A stretch of DNA of 44,460 bases from TMED14 sp965657195. GTDB lineage: Bacteria; Bacteroidota; Bacteroidia; Flavobacteriales; Schleiferiaceae. The notes under the pieces are model-generated. The model made no database searches. It saw nothing but the letters and a program-made list of their open reading frames with translations, and was not told the DNA's origin. The stretch is from assembly GCA_965657195.1 (NCBI GenBank), contig CBFHNK010000007.1:1-44460 (forward strand). The letters are read 5' to 3'. Of this stretch, positions 32,070 to 40,753 are shown in pieces; positions within the stretch are counted from its first letter, which is position 1; every line of letters begins with the position of its first letter. The translations under genes and the position numbers were made by a program.

Positions 32070-33143
32070 TTAGAATCGGTACACGAAGGCGTTGATGTTC
32101 ATACCTGCACCCACGCTCGCAAAGAGCACGATGTCGCCCGGATGCACCTCATGGCCCTGGTACTGCTCGTGAAGAACACGATCGAGCAATGTTGGAACCG
32201 TGGCTACCGAGCTATTGCCCATCCACTGGATGGACATGGGCATTACGGCGTCCAAGTCGGCTTCAAGGCCGTAGAGCTTGTAGAGGCGCTCACCTACCCC
32301 GTGGTCCAACTTGGCATTGGCCTGGTGCATGAAAATCTTTTTGACGTCCTTGAGGTGAACCCCTGCGTTGTCGAGGGCTGCCTTCATGGCGTCCGGAACA
32401 TACTTCAGCGCAAATTCATAAATCTTGCGGCCCTTCATGCGAATAAGGCGATCATTGGGGTCACCCGCAGGATTCACCGAGGGCAAGGACTTTAAGTAGT
32501 AGGCCTCGTCTTTGGTGTAGCTTACGGCGGCAGAACCCATGATTCCGGCACCACCCGCATCGACGCGTACCTCAAAGCACGCAGCGGCGGCTCCGTCGGC
32601 AAAAATCATGGAGTCGCGGTCGTGGTGGTCCACGATGCGCGAAAGCGTTTCCGTTCCAACTACTAAGGCTTTTTTAGCCATTCCCGCCTGCATGTAGGCG
32701 TTAGCAACTAGCACACCTTGAATCCATCCAGGGCAACCGGCCAAGACATCAAAAGCTACGGTGTTGGGATTTGCGATGCCCAACTTTGCCTTGACCCGAG
32801 ACGCAATCGAAGGCATCTGGTCAATGCGGCGCGTTCCGGCATCGATGTCGCCAAAATTCTGGCCGACAATCAAAAGATCGAGGTCTTCGGCATTCCAGCC
32901 CGCGTCGGCAAGTGCCTTCACCGCGGCTTCGGCTCCGATATCTGAGGAATTTTGGTCGGGTCGCGCGTAGCGACGTTCTTCAATCTCGGTGATTTGCTGA
33001 AACTTTTGAATGATTACCTCATTCGAATTGGGAAACGAATTCCCGTTGTCGTCCATAAACTCATTCTGCAAAAAGGCGGAATTCGGAACAACTACTTCGG
33101 GCAGAACCGATCCGGTTCCTGCAATTACAACAGCATGATTCAT
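32070..33143 (-). CDS. 3-oxoacyl-ACP synthase III family protein
   Basis: A 357-residue thiolase-fold condensing enzyme. The KAS III triad is visible as Cys137 (FDVLAGCPGW), His273 (FMHQANAKL) and Asn310 (WMGNSSVATVP). It would start or extend acyl chains by decarboxylative condensation. It is longer than E. coli FabH and resembles the FabH-like enzymes widespread in Flavobacteriales. Whether it is the housekeeping initiator or serves a special lipid or pigment cannot be told here. ATG 33143 follows a TACTTTTG box by 5 nt. Confidence 0.88.
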   Translation of the reverse strand: MNHAVVIAGTGSVLPEVVVPNSAFLQNEFMDDNGNSFPNSNEVIIQKFQQITEIEERRYARPDQNSSDIGAEAAVKALADAGWNAEDLDLLIVGQNFGDIDAGTRRIDQMPSIASRVKAKLGIANPNTVAFDVLAGCPGWIQGVLVANAYMQAGMAKKALVVGTETLSRIVDHHDRDSMIFADGAAAACFEVRVDAGGAGIMGSAAVSYTKDEAYYLKSLPSVNPAGDPNDRLIRMKGRKIYEFALKYVPDAMKAALDNAGVHLKDVKKIFMHQANAKLDHGVGERLYKLYGLEADLDAVMPMSIQWMGNSSVATVPTLLDRVLHEQYQGHEVHPGDIVLFASVGAGMNINAFVYRF

Positions 33144-33148
33144 GGGCG

Positions 33149-33156
33149 CAAAAGTA
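33149..33156 (-). promoter_or_regulatory. -7 box of KAS III gene
   Basis: TACTTTTG on the minus strand, exact consensus, 5 nt before the ATG at 33143. It rejects a longer frame starting at 33194. Confidence 0.6.
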
Positions 33157-33179
33157 CCGTTTTCCGCGCAAAGCCCTTG

Positions 33180-33187
33180 TACCTTTG
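33180..33187 (+). promoter_or_regulatory. -7 box of folE operon
   Basis: TACCTTTG, exact consensus, 5 nt before the folE ATG at 33193. Confidence 0.6.
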
Positions 33188-33192
33188 CACAC

Positions 33193-33864
33193 ATGAAATC
33201 TCACGACCCCGACCACAGCAGTTCGAGCGTGCATACTCCAATTCGCCCCGATGCGTTTTTGTTGAGTGACGAAGAGAAAATTGCCCGTATTGAGGCGCAC
33301 GTCCGCGGAATCCTCGACACCCTCGGAATGGACCTCGAAGACGACAGCCTTCGAGGAACCCCCAAGCGCGTGGCGAAGATGTTTGTCAAAGAGACATTTG
33401 GCGGACTTCACCCCGACAAGGCTCCTGACCTCAACACGTTTGAGAACAACTACCACTACGGCGAGATGCTCGTCGAAAAGAACATTGTAGTCTACTCGAC
33501 GTGCGAGCACCACTTAATGCCGATCGTGGGTCGTGCACACATCGCCTACCTGAGTAAAGACCGCGTCATTGGCCTGAGTAAGATGAACCGAATCGTGGAC
33601 TTTTACGCAAAGCGCCCCCAGGTTCAAGAGCGCCTTACTCGTCAAATCGCCGAGTCGCTGACCAAAGCCTTGGGTACAGATGACGTCGCCGTAATGATCG
33701 ACGCCAAGCACTTGTGCGTCAATGCACGCGGAATCCGCGACGTGCACTCCAGCACGGTCACCGCCGAGTACGGAGGGCGATTTTTGGTCGAAGAAGGGCT
33801 CCGCACGGAATTTTTGGCCTACATTCAAACGCAAACTACGTTTGGCGACAGTCCGCACACATGA
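33193..33864 (+). CDS. folE: GTP cyclohydrolase I
   Basis: Converts GTP to dihydroneopterin triphosphate, the first step of folate and pterin synthesis. The 223-residue protein has RGTPKRVAKMFVKETFGGLHPDKAP, the zinc motif STCEHHLMPIVGRAHIAYL and IDAKHLCVNARGIRD with the second cysteine ligand. The N-terminal 30 residues are a variable extension. The start at 33193 follows a promoter box by 5 nt, so the mRNA may be leaderless. Its end overlaps cysS as ATGA. This is the first gene of a long co-directional chain. Confidence 0.96.
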   Translation: MKSHDPDHSSSSVHTPIRPDAFLLSDEEKIARIEAHVRGILDTLGMDLEDDSLRGTPKRVAKMFVKETFGGLHPDKAPDLNTFENNYHYGEMLVEKNIVVYSTCEHHLMPIVGRAHIAYLSKDRVIGLSKMNRIVDFYAKRPQVQERLTRQIAESLTKALGTDDVAVMIDAKHLCVNARGIRDVHSSTVTAEYGGRFLVEEGLRTEFLAYIQTQTTFGDSPHT

Positions 33865-35339
33865 GCAATTTGACACTGTACGACAGTCTGACGGGCGAAC
33901 TTCGCCCCTTTGAGCCGATTCATGCACCGAACGTAGGTATGTACGTGTGTGGTCCTACCGTGTACAGCGACGTGCACTTGGGAAACACGCGCACGTTTTT
34001 GAGTTTCGACCTGCTCTTTCGCTACCTCAAGCACCTCGGCTACAAAGTGCGCTACGTGCGCAACATTACCGACGCGGGTCACCTCGAGAGCGATTCCGAT
34101 GTAGGCGAAGACAAAATCGCCAAAAAGGCGCGCCTCGAACAGCTCGAGCCCATGGAGATCGTGCAGCGCTACACCGTGGGATTCAGGGCCGTCATGCAGG
34201 CGTACAATGCGCTTCCGCCGTCGATTGAACCCACCGCCACCGGGCACATCGTCGAGCAGATCGAGATGATCAAAAAGCTTATTGCAGATGGCTACGCCTA
34301 CGAGGCCAACGGCAGCGTATACTTCAGTATCGGAACCTACCTCGAGAAGTACCCCTACGGCGAGCTTTCTGGCCGCAGCATCGAAGACCTAGAGTCCGGA
34401 ACCCGCGACCTCGACGGCCAGCAAGACAAGCGCCACCCGCTCGACTTTGCCTTGTGGAAGAAGGCCTCGCCCGAGCACATCATGCGCTGGCCTTCGCCAT
34501 GGAGCGACGGCTTCCCCGGTTGGCACCTCGAGTGCTCTGCCATGAGTACCAAGTACCTCGGCGAGGAGTTTGACATTCACGGGGGTGGAATGGACTTGAA
34601 GTTCCCGCACCACGAATGCGAAATCGCCCAAAACAAAGGGGCCACGGGGCACGGTGGAGCGCGCTACTGGCTTCACGCCAACATGCTGACGCTGAACGGC
34701 AAGCGCATGGCCAAGTCCACCGGAAACACCTTGGACCCGCGCGACCTACTCACCGGCGAAAGTCCCCACCTCAGCAAGGCCTACACGCCGGGAGCGGTCC
34801 GCTTCTTCATTCACCAAGCCCACTACCGAAGTGTGCTGGACTTTAGCGATTCCGCCCTTCAGGCCGCAGAAAAAGGCTACACCCGCCTTCTTGCAAGCAT
34901 TGAGGCACTTGCCCAGCGTCCAGCCCAAGGTCCCGAACGTGGCACCTGGAATGTGGCCGAGTGGAACGCACACTGTTCAGAAGCCATGAACCAGGACCTC
35001 AACAGCCCCGTGCTCATTGCCCACCTTTTTGATGCCGCGAAAGCGATTGCGGCCGACCAAAAGGATCCAAATATCCTGGGGCGAGCCGGCGCAGCCGAAT
35101 TGCTCAACGCTATGAACACATGGATGTTTGACGTGCTCGGGCTGGCTCCCGAACATCAATCCGGGTCGGGTAAGTACCAAAAAGCATTGGATGCCGCCAT
35201 GTCTGTCGTTCTGGACGTGCGCCGCAAAGCGCGCGAATCCAAGGACTGGTCTACCAGTGACGCCCTGCGCGACGCCCTCGCTCAAGGCGGAATCGTCGTT
35301 CAGGACGGCCCTGAAGGCAGCAGCTTTCGGGTCGAATGA
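33861..35339 (+). CDS. cysS: Cysteinyl-tRNA synthetase
   Basis: Class I synthetase that charges tRNA-Cys. The 492-residue protein has the HIGH-equivalent PTVYSDVHLGN after a zinc-ligand Cys (MYVCGPT), further zinc ligands in WHLECSAMS and FPHHECEIAQ, and the KMSKS-equivalent KRMAKSTGN. The C-terminal DALR-type region is present. ATG 33861 overlaps the folE stop as ATGA, and its own stop overlaps yidD as ATGA, so the three are coupled. Confidence 0.96.
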   Translation: MSNLTLYDSLTGELRPFEPIHAPNVGMYVCGPTVYSDVHLGNTRTFLSFDLLFRYLKHLGYKVRYVRNITDAGHLESDSDVGEDKIAKKARLEQLEPMEIVQRYTVGFRAVMQAYNALPPSIEPTATGHIVEQIEMIKKLIADGYAYEANGSVYFSIGTYLEKYPYGELSGRSIEDLESGTRDLDGQQDKRHPLDFALWKKASPEHIMRWPSPWSDGFPGWHLECSAMSTKYLGEEFDIHGGGMDLKFPHHECEIAQNKGATGHGGARYWLHANMLTLNGKRMAKSTGNTLDPRDLLTGESPHLSKAYTPGAVRFFIHQAHYRSVLDFSDSALQAAEKGYTRLLASIEALAQRPAQGPERGTWNVAEWNAHCSEAMNQDLNSPVLIAHLFDAAKAIAADQKDPNILGRAGAAELLNAMNTWMFDVLGLAPEHQSGSGKYQKALDAAMSVVLDVRRKARESKDWSTSDALRDALAQGGIVVQDGPEGSSFRVE

Positions 35340-35596
35340 TCAAATTGCTACTGTGGGCGGTTTCAACGCCCATGCTCGCACTGATCGGACTCTATAAGTT
35401 CGTCATCTCGCCCTTTACCCCTCCGAGCTGCAGGCACTACCCTACGTGTTCGTCGTACGCCGGAGAAGCCATCAAAGAATGGGGTCCGTGGACCGGGTCG
35501 TGGCTTTCGCTCAAGCGATTGAGTCGGTGCCACCCCTGGGGGACCTCGGGAATGGACCCCGTTCCGAAAAAGTGCGAAAAGGCACCCAACGCCTAA
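35336..35596 (+). CDS. yidD: Membrane protein insertion efficiency factor YidD
   Basis: A small (86-residue) protein that aids YidC-dependent membrane insertion. It has an N-terminal hydrophobic/amphipathic stretch and the family core YKFVISPFTPPSCRHYPTCSSYAGEAI, with the conserved cysteines, followed by RLSRCHPWGTSGMDPVP. It overlaps cysS by 4 bases and precedes lgt by 23 bp. Confidence 0.94.
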   Translation: MIKLLLWAVSTPMLALIGLYKFVISPFTPPSCRHYPTCSSYAGEAIKEWGPWTGSWLSLKRLSRCHPWGTSGMDPVPKKCEKAPNA

Positions 35597-35607
35597 GCGA
35601 GAACTCC

Positions 35608-35615
35608 TAACTTTA
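35608..35615 (+). promoter_or_regulatory. Possible -7 box of lgt
   Basis: TAACTTTA matches the consensus except for the final base. It lies 4 nt before the lgt ATG and could give lgt an internal promoter within the chain. Confidence 0.35.
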
Positions 35616-35619
35616 GCCC

Positions 35620-36687
35620 ATGCTAGCTACCATCACTTGGGTTGCCGACCGCGGAATCGAACTCGGCCCACTATTCATACGCTACTACCAGGTCTTCTTC
35701 TTTTTGGGCTTCTTTTTGGGCTACCAATGGATGAAAAAGGTATTCATCAAAGAGGGCGTAGACCTCAAAATCCTCGACGCCTTGCTCTCGACTATGGTAG
35801 TGGCGACGGTTTTGGGCGCGCGCTTTGGCCACGTTTTTTTCTACGACTGGGGCTACTACCGCGAGCACGTCGCCGAAATCTTTATGCCGTGGAAGGGCGG
35901 ACTTGCCTCGCACGGGGCCGCCATCGCAATCGTTATTGCCATGCTGTGGTTTGGCCGCACATACCTCAAGCCCATCGGTAAAACGCCGCTTTGGATGCTC
36001 GACCGCGTCGTCATCACCGTTGCTCTAGCGGGCGCGTTCATTCGCCTGGGCAACTTCACCAACAGTGAAATTTACGGACAGCCCCAGAATTCCGCAGTTG
36101 AAACCGTGTTTGTGCGCCCCATCACCGACTACATCGAACGCTATTTTGAGCGGGATGTCGCCGCCGTGGACTATGCCGCGACAGGTAACTACCTCGAGAC
36201 CGACAGTCTGCGCCTGCCCGAATACGAGCTGCGGTTCACCCCAACTGAAACAGCGAGCCTCGATCAAGTTCAATCGATGGTTGAACTCTACCTTGAGCCG
36301 CTGGTCAACCGTCAGAATGCCGACAACCGACACCTATACTTACCACAGGATCAGCTTGTTCAAGAACAAGACGGCTACTTTGTGCTGACGGCGTACGGAA
36401 TTCCGCGTGCTCCGAGCCAGTTGTACGAGGCCCTCGCCTACGCGCTGATTTACGTCCTACTTCTTTGGCTGTTTGCACGCGGAGCTGCGGCGCGTGAAGG
36501 CCAAATTTTCGGAGCTTTTCTCGTGCTCGTATTTGGATTCCGCTTTATCGTGGAGTTCGTCAAAGCCAACCAAAAGGATTTTGAAGCAGGCATGGACTTG
36601 AATATGGGGCAGTGGCTGAGTATTCCGCTAGTGGTCGCTGGCGTGTACCTGTGGATTCGCAGCACTCGTAAAAAAGCAGACGCATGA
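35620..36687 (+). CDS. lgt: Prolipoprotein diacylglyceryl transferase, with insertion
   Basis: Transfers diacylglycerol to the lipobox cysteine of prelipoproteins at the inner membrane. The 355-residue protein has about seven membrane segments, the family motif RLGNFTNSEIYG (Arg142, Asn145), GGLASHGA (His98) and PRAPSQLYEAL (Arg263, Glu270). It is about 65 residues longer than E. coli Lgt because roughly 90 extra residues (about 165-258) lie between the Gly-Asn motif and the PSQLYE motif, probably on the periplasmic side. The stop overlaps the next gene as ATGA. Confidence 0.93.
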   Translation: MLATITWVADRGIELGPLFIRYYQVFFFLGFFLGYQWMKKVFIKEGVDLKILDALLSTMVVATVLGARFGHVFFYDWGYYREHVAEIFMPWKGGLASHGAAIAIVIAMLWFGRTYLKPIGKTPLWMLDRVVITVALAGAFIRLGNFTNSEIYGQPQNSAVETVFVRPITDYIERYFERDVAAVDYAATGNYLETDSLRLPEYELRFTPTETASLDQVQSMVELYLEPLVNRQNADNRHLYLPQDQLVQEQDGYFVLTAYGIPRAPSQLYEALAYALIYVLLLWLFARGAAAREGQIFGAFLVLVFGFRFIVEFVKANQKDFEAGMDLNMGQWLSIPLVVAGVYLWIRSTRKKADA

Positions 36688-37223
36688 ACCGAACACTCAT
36701 TATGCGCATTGGCGGCGCCCTTGTGGTCGTCGCAATTTTGGGGTTATTGATCCCCGTGATTGGACCGTGGATTGGATTGGGTTCCGCACCAAAACCCAAT
36801 CGGGCCGCCGCCCCCACCACCGACTTTGAGCCGCAGTTTACCGAAGAAGGCGTGGGTGCCTTTGTGGCCGAAAATGGAGATACCCTCGCGGCGTTTCGAC
36901 TCGAACTGGCGGAATCTACTGCCGAAACGACCCAAGGAATGATGTTTCGCCGCAGTGTTCCCGAAGGTACCGGCATGCTGTTCATCATGCCTGAAGAGCG
37001 GTTCCAGAGCTTCTGGATGCGCAACACCTACGTGCCGCTGGACATTATTTACATCAGCTCTGAAGGGCGGGTGGTAAGTATTCAAGCAAATGCCCAACCG
37101 CTCAACGAGACGCCATTGCCTTCTGAAGGCCCGGCCAAGTACGTACTTGAAATTGCAGGCGGCCGGTCGGCTGCACTCGGAATCATTCCTGGAACCCAAC
37201 TACTATGGAAGCGAAACATTTAG
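36684..37223 (+). CDS. DUF192 family protein, membrane-anchored
   Basis: A 179-residue protein with an N-terminal hydrophobic helix (about residues 9-33) and a DUF192 domain (about 65-175). Conserved patches are TAETTQGMMFRRSVPEGTGMLFI, FWMRNTYVPLDIIYIS and YVLEIAGG. The helix would place the domain in the periplasm. The biochemical function of DUF192 is not established. It overlaps lgt by 4 bases and the following BNR gene by 19 bp. Confidence 0.9.
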   Translation: MNRTLIMRIGGALVVVAILGLLIPVIGPWIGLGSAPKPNRAAAPTTDFEPQFTEEGVGAFVAENGDTLAAFRLELAESTAETTQGMMFRRSVPEGTGMLFIMPEERFQSFWMRNTYVPLDIIYISSEGRVVSIQANAQPLNETPLPSEGPAKYVLEIAGGRSAALGIIPGTQLLWKRNI

Positions 37224-38527
37224 CGGCCGCATTTGCTCTGGCCTCAAGCCTATGGGCCTCAGGTCAGGCACAGTGGACGGTCACCCGAATCACCGCGGCC
37301 GAAGGCCGTGAAAACTGGGCCTGCGAACCGTCTGTAGCCTTGGATCCGAATGGTAAAGGTGTGTACCTCGGCAACGTGCTCAACCAGTTGCACCGCAACT
37401 CTTTGAACGGAGCTCCCACCGCTTGGGACCGTGGTATTGCACTTAAGTCCAGCATGGGCGTGTACGGAGACCCCATTTTGGCGCACGACTACCAAGGTCG
37501 CCTGTACTACTTGCACTTGGCCGACCCAAGTGGCCAAGGTCGCGCCGGCGAAACCTGGCTGGACCGCATCGTGATTCAGTGGAGCGACGACCAGGGAGCA
37601 ACCTGGTCCGATGGGGCCGGAATTGGCCACAATCCGCCCAAAGACCAAGACAAAGAAGGAATCGCCATTGACCCGGCCTCAGGCACCCTCAACGTGTCGT
37701 GGACCGAGTTTGATGGGTACGGCCGCACCGAACCTGAGTTCAAATCCCGTATTCGATTCAGCCAGTCCTACGACCGCGGCGAAACCTGGTCTCCAGCCGT
37801 AACGGTTTCGCGCCAAGAAGGAAACTGCCTCGACGGTGACGAGACGCCCGAGGGCGCTATACCTGTAGCGGACCCCACGGGCGGAGTGGCCGTTGTTTGG
37901 TCCTACCGCGACACCATTTGGATGAACCGGTCTGACGACGACGGCGCCATGACATGGATGCCCGTCGACCGCCCCATCGCCCTACAACGCGGTGGCTGGG
38001 CCCACGAGATTCCGGCCCTCGGACGCGCCAACGGCATGCCGATCTCGTACTTTGCCCCCAACGGTACTTGGCACCTCATTTTTGGAGAACAGGACTCTAC
38101 CGGATCGTGGGTGAGTCACAGTACCTCATCAGACCGCGGCGAAAACTGGAGCCAACCCTCCCGCCTACCCGTTCCCGACAGCATTCGGCACCATTTTATG
38201 CCGTGGTTTGCCATCGACGCCTCTAACGGTGCTCTGCACGTGCTGGCCTACGGTCAAACCGCTTCGATGCGCACCCAAGCATGGGTTCACCGTTCTGACG
38301 ATGGCGGAACCTCGTGGTCGGCCACAGCCCTGAGTACGCCCTTTACCCCCACGCCCAAGCGATTCTTTGGAGACTATTCGGGAATCGCTGCCCGAAACGG
38401 GGACGTTCACGCGGTATGGACCGAACAGCGCGAAGGCGTTAACGAACTGGTCTACGGCCGCTTCGCTGACCCCGCCTTGGACGAAACCATTGTGAACACT
38501 CCGACCAAAAAGCGACGCAAAAAGTGA
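37205..38527 (+). CDS. Secreted BNR/sialidase-like beta-propeller protein
   Basis: A 440-residue protein beginning with a signal peptide (MEAKHLAAAFALASSLWASGQAQ). Asp-box repeats are visible as SDDQGATW, SYDRGETW, SSDRGENW and SDDGGTSW, giving a six-bladed sialidase-type propeller. True sialidase activity is not shown: an arginine triad cannot be assigned by eye. The ATG lies 19 bp inside the DUF192 gene. It ends in a very basic tail, KKRRKK, and its stop overlaps pepE as GTGA. Confidence 0.85.
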   Translation: MEAKHLAAAFALASSLWASGQAQWTVTRITAAEGRENWACEPSVALDPNGKGVYLGNVLNQLHRNSLNGAPTAWDRGIALKSSMGVYGDPILAHDYQGRLYYLHLADPSGQGRAGETWLDRIVIQWSDDQGATWSDGAGIGHNPPKDQDKEGIAIDPASGTLNVSWTEFDGYGRTEPEFKSRIRFSQSYDRGETWSPAVTVSRQEGNCLDGDETPEGAIPVADPTGGVAVVWSYRDTIWMNRSDDDGAMTWMPVDRPIALQRGGWAHEIPALGRANGMPISYFAPNGTWHLIFGEQDSTGSWVSHSTSSDRGENWSQPSRLPVPDSIRHHFMPWFAIDASNGALHVLAYGQTASMRTQAWVHRSDDGGTSWSATALSTPFTPTPKRFFGDYSGIAARNGDVHAVWTEQREGVNELVYGRFADPALDETIVNTPTKKRRKK

Positions 38528-39216
38528 ACCTCCTCCTGGCGTCGACCTCCACTGTACATGGAGCGCCCTACTTGAGCTACCTCCGCGATGAGTGGTCGCG
38601 TCTGTTTGCGGGACGCCTCGTCGTGTTTGTTCCCCACGCCCGCCCCGGAGGCATGAGTTGGGACGACTACACCGCCCGCCCCAAAGCAGTGATGGCTGAA
38701 GCTGGAATTACGGTGCGCGGCGTCCACGAATTCTCGTCTGTTGCCGAAGCAGCTTCTGCCGCCGAAGGTTGGTTTGTAGGTGGCGGAAACACCTTTGTCC
38801 TTCGCCGCAGCCTGCGTGAAACCGGATTAGAACCGCTGCTCGACGCCAGCGTTCGTTCCGGGACCCCCTACATGGGCAGCAGCGCCGGCATCAACATCGC
38901 GGGAATGAGCATCGGAACCACCAACGACATGCCCGTCGCCGAAGTTCCCACACTGAGCGCCATGGGTTGGATTCCGTTCAACCTCAATCCGCACTACATC
39001 GACCCCGTCGAGGGCAGTACGCACATGGGTGAAACGCGGGACCAGCGCATCGCCGAGTTCCACGCCTTTAATCCCCAGCCAGTCGTCGGTCTACGCGAAG
39101 GAAGCTGGCTGACGTCAAACGGTAGCGAGCACGTCCTCCACGGACCGCATTCTGCCCGCATTTTTCGCGCAGGACAACCCGCGATCGAGCAGCCCCAAGG
39201 CCCGCTCTCGTTCTAG
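38524..39216 (+). CDS. pepE: Peptidase E (alpha-aspartyl dipeptidase)
   Basis: A serine dipeptidase (S51) that cleaves Asp-X dipeptides in the cytoplasm. The 230-residue protein places the catalytic Ser120 in YMGSSAGINIAG, Asp135 in GTTNDMP and His157 in NLNPHYID, the same positions as the E. coli enzyme. The start is GTG, overlapping the preceding TGA as GTGA. It is the last gene of the folE-pepE chain. Confidence 0.94.
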   Translation: MNLLLASTSTVHGAPYLSYLRDEWSRLFAGRLVVFVPHARPGGMSWDDYTARPKAVMAEAGITVRGVHEFSSVAEAASAAEGWFVGGGNTFVLRRSLRETGLEPLLDASVRSGTPYMGSSAGINIAGMSIGTTNDMPVAEVPTLSAMGWIPFNLNPHYIDPVEGSTHMGETRDQRIAEFHAFNPQPVVGLREGSWLTSNGSEHVLHGPHSARIFRAGQPAIEQPQGPLSF

Positions 39217-39223
39217 AAATCCC

Positions 39224-39231
39224 TACCTTTG
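39224..39231 (+). promoter_or_regulatory. -7 box of gpmI operon
   Basis: TACCTTTG, exact consensus, ending 4 nt before the GTG start of gpmI, so the mRNA is probably leaderless and GTG-initiated. Confidence 0.6.
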
Positions 39232-39235
39232 TGCC

Positions 39236-40753
39236 GTGCGCAAAGCGGTACTTATCATTCTTGACGGCTGGGGAATCCCTGCCGACCCCTCAGTTTCGGC
39301 CATTGACCTTGGCTCGACTCCATTTTACGACAGCCTTCACGGCCGATATCCTTCAAGCCAGCTCGAAGCAAGTGGCCGAGCCGTTGGCCTGCCCGATGGC
39401 CAAATGGGCAACTCAGAGGTGGGCCACATGAACCTCGGGGCCGGTCGCATCGTCTACCAAGACCTCGTGCGAATCGACCTCGCACTTGAAGACGGTTCGT
39501 TCGCAGACAACCCTGTCTTCGCGGAGTTGGCACAGCGCGGAGCCGCCGGCCAGCGCATCCACCTGCTCGGATTGGTCAGCGACGGCGGCGTCCACAGCCA
39601 CATCAACCACGCAAAGGGAATCCTATCAGCCTTGGGCGACGCGGGTGCTCCCAACGTATTTGTGCACGCATTCACCGACGGACGCGACACCGACCCCCAA
39701 AGCGGCGCCGGGTTCATTGGCGACCTCGAGGCCCACATGACTCAGACTACGGGCTCGCTGGCCTCACTGACCGGCCGCTACTACGCCATGGACCGCGACA
39801 CCCGTTGGGAACGCGTGAAAATTGCCTACGACGCCCTCGTGCACGGAACCGGTACCGCTTGGACCCAAACCGGCCGTGAAGCGCTACAGGCCGCCTACGC
39901 TGGTGGAACCACCGACGAGTTCCTCCTTCCGCACATCCTCAATCCGGATGGCTGCATCCGCCCCGGAGACGCCGTGTTCTTTTTCAACTACCGCACCGAC
40001 CGCGGTCGTGAGCTCACCCAGGCACTCAGCCAAGGGGGTCTGGACGATCACGGAATGACTCCGGTCCCCGACCTGCACTTCGTCACCATGACCCGCTACG
40101 ACGCCACCTTTCGCGGAATCCAAATGGTGTTCGAAAAAGACAACCTCAGCGACACCATGGGCGAAGTCCTTGAGCGCGCCGGCAAACGCCAGATTCGCAT
40201 CGCCGAGACCGAAAAGTACCCGCACGTGACCTTCTTTTTTTCAGGAGGACGCGAAGAGCCCTTTGACGGTGAAACACGCATCCTTCGCTCCTCGCCCAAA
40301 GTGGCCACCTACGACCTTCAGCCCGAGATGAGCGCTTTTGAACTCCGGGATGCTCTGATTCCCGAACTCGAACTCGGCGAAGCCGACTTCGTCTGCCTCA
40401 ACTTCGCCAACCCCGACATGGTCGGGCATACCGGTGTACTCGAGGCAGCCATTAAGGCCTGCGAAACCGTCGACCACTGCGCCCAAGCCATTGTTGAAGC
40501 AGGGCTTCCTCACGGGTACAGCTTCTTTATCCTCGCGGACCACGGCAATGCCGACTGCATGCGCAACCCCGACGGAAGCCCCCACACCGCCCACACGACC
40601 CGCCCCGTGCCCTTCTTTCTTGTGACGAACGAACCCACAGAAGGTCTACATCTTACCAATGGTGTATTGGGTGACGTAGCCCCCACCATACTCGAATGGA
40701 TGGGCGTACCCCAACCTGCCGCCATGACCGGAACATCCCTTTTGCGCGCATGA
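39236..40753 (+). CDS. gpmI: Phosphoglycerate mutase (2,3-BPG-independent)
   Basis: Interconverts 3- and 2-phosphoglycerate in glycolysis. The 505-residue enzyme has LIILDGWG with metal-binding Asp10, the catalytic Ser60 in QMGNSEVGHMNLGAGR, VHAFTDGRDTDP, GRYYAMDRDTRWER, and the second metal site NFANPDMVGHTG and ADHGNAD. The GTG at 39236 is chosen because it follows the -7 box by 4 nt and places Asp10 and Ser60 as expected. Its stop overlaps map as ATGA. Confidence 0.96.
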   Translation: MRKAVLIILDGWGIPADPSVSAIDLGSTPFYDSLHGRYPSSQLEASGRAVGLPDGQMGNSEVGHMNLGAGRIVYQDLVRIDLALEDGSFADNPVFAELAQRGAAGQRIHLLGLVSDGGVHSHINHAKGILSALGDAGAPNVFVHAFTDGRDTDPQSGAGFIGDLEAHMTQTTGSLASLTGRYYAMDRDTRWERVKIAYDALVHGTGTAWTQTGREALQAAYAGGTTDEFLLPHILNPDGCIRPGDAVFFFNYRTDRGRELTQALSQGGLDDHGMTPVPDLHFVTMTRYDATFRGIQMVFEKDNLSDTMGEVLERAGKRQIRIAETEKYPHVTFFFSGGREEPFDGETRILRSSPKVATYDLQPEMSAFELRDALIPELELGEADFVCLNFANPDMVGHTGVLEAAIKACETVDHCAQAIVEAGLPHGYSFFILADHGNADCMRNPDGSPHTAHTTRPVPFFLVTNEPTEGLHLTNGVLGDVAPTILEWMGVPQPAAMTGTSLLRA

